NCBI GenBank assembly: GCA_934394565.1
Contig: CAKRQV010000006.1
Span: 116,107 to 180,106 of the forward strand
Length of the DNA stretch: 64,000 nucleotides
Direction: 5' to 3'
Source: an uncultured Lachnospiraceae bacterium
Lineage (GTDB): Bacteria > Bacillota > Clostridia > Lachnospirales > Lachnospiraceae
Shown here: positions 61,713-64,000 of the stretch, one piece after another
Layout: each line of letters starts with the position of its first letter
Position numbering within the stretch: position 1 is the first letter of the stretch
The notes under the pieces: generated by a model
The model's input: the letters and a program-made list of their open reading frames with translations, nothing else
Database searches by the model: none
Told to the model about the DNA's origin: nothing
Translations under genes and position numbers: made by a program

Positions 61713-62222
61713 TCAATATTTTGTATAATCAGCAAAAGCAAATGCCAATGTGATTGTTCCATCGCCATCCATTGTACGACAGCACATATAATTCTCATTA
61801 TTTACAGCTGTTCCATCTTTGAGCCGAGCACTCCATGTCCATCCAGCACCTTTGGAATAATCTGCTGCAATCCATGTAGCATATGTAACACCATTAGCAG
61901 TAATTGCATTTAATGCCTGATGTGTCACACCCTCAAGTTTATAATCCTTTACCGTCTTCCACTCTGCTGTCAGTCCTTTTTTATCCAACGCAGCTTTCAC
62001 GATAGATTCAATAGTAGCTCCTTTAGTGGACTCGACCGTTATTGCAGTATTATACTTATCTGTAGTCTCATTCACCTCTGCTGTGGAACCTGTAGCTGCA
62101 ATCTTCACAGTTACAGTTATTGGATCCGGGGTTACCTCCGCTGCAAATACACTCATGCTCATAGAAAGCACCATGACTACTGCTAACACCAGTGACAACA
62201 ATCTCTTTTTGATATTTTTCAT
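61713..62222 (-). CDS. Small secreted DUF4430-like protein
   Basis: The 169-residue protein has a signal peptide (residues 1-28, SMSVFAAE). The rest is one DUF4430-like domain: GATIESIVKAALDKKGL, a central GAGWTWSARLKDGTAVNNENY and DGDGTITLAFAFADY. DUF4430 resembles the C-terminal beta domain that clamps cobalamin in transcobalamin and intrinsic factor. As first gene of the operon, nearest the riboswitch leader, it could be a free-moving corrinoid scavenger handing ligand to the anchored toroid protein. GGAAGAAGGA precedes ATG 62222. It is the shortest and probably the most expressed of the four. Confidence 0.8.
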   Translation of the reverse strand: MKNIKKRLLSLVLAVVMVLSMSMSVFAAEVTPDPITVTVKIAATGSTAEVNETTDKYNTAITVESTKGATIESIVKAALDKKGLTAEWKTVKDYKLEGVTHQALNAITANGVTYATWIAADYSKGAGWTWSARLKDGTAVNNENYMCCRTMDGDGTITLAFAFADYTKY

Positions 62223-62464
62223 ATCCTTCTTCCTTTCCGGTCTGTTTCAGGCCTTTGGATTATGGCAGATGATACTTCATCTGCAGTCTTTAGTTACATT
62301 TCGATACAACAGCTGTGCACCTCTGCCATATCTTTATCCACACCGGGCGGATATCTCTCCCGAATGTTTCCACATAAAGTACATACCTCTTACACAGCCT
62401 TCCCAGGCTTCCTGTACGCAGTACCGGTTCGCGACACCGATGCCCGCTGCAGCAAATATCTGGG

Positions 62465-62523
62465 AAAAAAAAGCAGGCAAAACACCGATACCATCCCACC
62501 TGTGGTATCTGTCTTTTGCCTGC
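62465..62523 (-). terminator. Leader terminator (attenuator) of the surface operon
   Basis: On the minus strand GCAGGCAAAA (62523-62514) pairs with TTTTGCCTGC (62482-62473), with ATACC/GGTAT pairing inside, then eight T (62472-62465). It lies 240 bases ahead of the first gene and directly after a riboswitch-like leader, the layout of transcription attenuation. Nothing else is seen in 62223-62464. Confidence 0.92.
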
Positions 62524-62635
62524 ATGTCGTTATCCGTGTTCGACGTTATGCACTTAAGACCTAAACTCGCCGACTGTACGGCAGCTTTTTCGGACTGTAT
62601 GGGAATCACACCCATTCGCAATGGCCTTCGCTGAC
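62524..62635 (-). promoter_or_regulatory. Cobalamin-riboswitch-like aptamer in the surface operon leader
   Basis: The transcript begins near 62633 and carries GAATGGGTGTGATTCCC followed by ACAGTCC, matching the GGUG-AUUCC-ACAGUC core of cobalamin riboswitches and the same block of the element at 62912-63064. The later ACUGUGA box is not clear. A B12-box-like AAAGACAGATACC falls inside the terminator stem. If the assignment is right, ligand binding and terminator formation compete. A degenerate or variant class is possible, so this call is less sure than the plus-strand element. Confidence 0.6.
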
Positions 62636-62639
62636 TATG

Positions 62640-62668
62640 AGTATACACGTTTGACATTTCTATGTCAA
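62640..62668 (-). promoter_or_regulatory. Consensus promoter of the riboswitch-surface operon
   Basis: TTGACA (62668-62663 on the minus strand), exactly 17 bases, TATACT (62645-62640). The -35 lies inside a perfect dyad TTGACAT/ATGTCAA (62651-62668), a possible operator. Between here and 62911 no gene is seen; a TGTGAAAATG/CATTTTCACA hairpin lies at 62768-62816. Confidence 0.85.
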
Positions 62669-62911
62669 TCCGTTTTTATAGATATGCCTTTTTGGTATAT
62701 TTAAATTGTATTTCTTGTATGGAATTGTGCCTGTTTACCGATTTCTTTTTTGAAACAGATACCTGCCTGTGAAAATGTCAAACCTTTTTTACGGTTTCAG
62801 GTATTCCATTTTCACACCTTGTCCGGTCTGTTTTTCTGTAGTACTTTTAGATTAATTGAATATTGTTATATTTGAATGATTATCAGTTCTAAGTTCTGCC
62901 TGTCTTATTTT

Positions 62912-63080
62912 AAGGCTGGCAGCCAAGATGGAAGCGGGTGAGATTCCCGGACAGTCGTGCTACTGTGATCGTGCAGATCTGTCTCATAGCCATTGCGTGG
63001 CCCGCGCGAGAAGGAGAGACCGGTCGTTACTGCGTAAGTCAGGAGACATGCTTAGAGCCGTAGCCACTAATCACACGATC
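62912..63080 (+). promoter_or_regulatory. Cobalamin riboswitch
   Basis: The core is well matched: GGAAGCGGGTGAGATTCCC then GGACAGTC and GCTACTGTGAT (about 62930-62969), followed by a variable arm and the 3' B12 box AAGTCAGGAGACATGC (about 63036-63051). GATCGTG (62967-62973) can pair with CACGATC (63073-63079). Downstream, GGTAGT (63092-63097) and ACTACC (63131-63136) may form the expression-platform hairpin. It leads into the leucine-rich-repeat gene at 63252. Confidence 0.85.
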
Positions 63081-63251
63081 TGGTTAGGGTGAGGTAGTTT
63101 TTCTTTTGTGTACCCATTTTTAGAGGGATCGACTACCTTATCTATATCCTGTGAGCGGCTTCGGCAGATTTTTGAGCTGATTTTTTACCTATACGGATTT
63201 GTTTATTGCTCCGCTGCAGGATTCCATAATTTCTGTAAAGGAGCTTTTATT

Positions 63252-64000
63252 ATGCAAAAAAACCACGAACTGACCTCTTCTGTGATTACCCGCGCAAATT
63301 CTTTGCCCTATATACATTCCCAAATGGTTCTTCCCGACTCCGTAACCGGGATCGCCGCTGAGGCCTTTATGAAAAGGAACTGCATAGAGTCCATCCATAT
63401 GCCCATGCATCTTCAGCGCATCGGTCTGCGTGCTTTTTCCGGATGCTTCGGACTTACCTCTGTCCGGATCCCGATCTCCACAGTCGTGATCGAGCCGGAG
63501 GCTTTTTCCCGCTGTCTGTCTCTGGAAAAGGTATCGCTCCCGGCGTCCCTGTCCGTACTGCCCGCCAGTATTTTTTCAGAGGATACGGCATTGCAGTCTC
63601 TGACGTTTCGCGGTACAGCACATATGAAACGTATCGATGAGATGGCCTGCTATGGCTGCCGTTCTCTTTCGACTGTCACACTGCCATCCACCGTACAGAC
63701 GATCGAGACCCAGGCTTTCTATGGCTGCAAGTCGCTGGAAGAGATACAGCTGCCGGATGCACTGACAGAGATTGGTGAAAAGGCGTTCAGTACCTGTGGA
63801 CTTGTGCATATAAAGCTTCCGGATGGACTGGAATATCTGGGCGACAGTGCCTTTTTCCATAACAAGCATCTGACGTCTGTATACATACCGTCCAGTGTCC
63901 GCCATCTCGGTAGATATGTCTTCCATGGCTGTAATCGCTTAAAGGTGATCGAGCTGCGCCATGATCCGGAATATATCGGTCCCTGGATCATCAACAAGGC
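63252..64000 (+). CDS. BspA-like leucine-rich-repeat protein (3' end beyond window)
   Basis: The frame starts at ATG 63252, with AAAGGAG eight bases upstream, and stays open to the window edge (249 residues). It has repeated BspA-type (LRR_5) units of about 23 residues: IGLRAFSGCFGLTSVRIP, IETQAFYGCKSLEEIQLP and LGRYVFHGCNRLKVIEL are examples. No signal peptide is visible, so these first repeats look cytoplasmic or the protein is exported in another way. It follows a cobalamin riboswitch, so its expression should depend on corrinoid supply. Genes further right may show whether this is a transport operon. Confidence 0.85.
   Translation, partial: MQKNHELTSSVITRANSLPYIHSQMVLPDSVTGIAAEAFMKRNCIESIHMPMHLQRIGLRAFSGCFGLTSVRIPISTVVIEPEAFSRCLSLEKVSLPASLSVLPASIFSEDTALQSLTFRGTAHMKRIDEMACYGCRSLSTVTLPSTVQTIETQAFYGCKSLEEIQLPDALTEIGEKAFSTCGLVHIKLPDGLEYLGDSAFFHNKHLTSVYIPSSVRHLGRYVFHGCNRLKVIELRHDPEYIGPWIINK

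Overview
The window looks like a chromosome segment of a low-to-mid GC Gram-positive anaerobe, most likely a gut Lachnospiraceae (Clostridia). This is inferred from family content: a fabH-acpP-fabK-fabD-fabG-fabF-fabZ-accC operon with FabK as enoyl reductase, NifS/NifU iron-sulfur assembly, a YhgE/Pip protein, BspA-like leucine-rich repeats, large Big_2/FN3 surface proteins, strong AGGAGG ribosome sites and many U-tailed hairpin terminators. No rRNA, tRNA, transposase or CRISPR array was recognised.

Layout. 1-3.3 kb: a LytTR response regulator cut by the left edge, a tandem Nudix protein, a TauE-type permease and a DUF4867 protein. 3.4-12.8 kb: a minus-strand fatty-acid operon ending in a single-chain AccD-AccA fusion. 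accB is not in it. Its promoter is flanked by three FabT-like dyads although no fabT is adjacent. 13-16.7 kb: small housekeeping genes (DUF2284, flavin-binding oxidoreductase, acylphosphatase, DUF1294, TrmH-type methyltransferase, HAD phosphatase). 16.7-22.7 kb: a five-gene operon (small secreted protein, two permeases, an anchored extracellular protein, an ABC ATPase) facing a BlaI-type repressor and an M56 sensor protease. 22.7-23.0 kb: a 298-bp near-perfect palindrome. 23-29.5 kb: a CUT1-type importer lacking its ATPase, with a PHP hydrolase and a HAD phosphatase, next to a TetR regulator. 29.6-31.3 kb: M42 peptidase and HD protein.

31.4-32.2 kb and 49.9-50.7 kb carry two copies of one small module: a JAMM-motif metalloprotein overlapping a 55-57 residue, very basic protein. 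Between them are DAHP synthase, an AlbA_2 regulator, a PduO-like protein, nifS-nifU with a LysR gene, a HAD phosphatase, an aldo/keto reductase, YhgE with a divergent TetR gene, a stand-alone Hsp70, a LOG-type hydrolase and an AEC permease. Two copies of a ~97-nt structured repeat sit just beyond minus-strand terminators at 37.2 and 42.0 kb.

50.9-64 kb is the most striking region. Four minus-strand genes encode exported proteins with DUF4430 (transcobalamin-like) domains, alpha/alpha toroids like those of intrinsic factor, and Ig-like and FN3 modules. Their leader holds a cobalamin-riboswitch-like element ending in a strong terminator. A second, clearer cobalamin riboswitch lies on the opposite strand, leading into a leucine-rich-repeat gene that runs off the right edge. 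I read this as a corrinoid-controlled surface capture system. The binding function is inferred, not shown.
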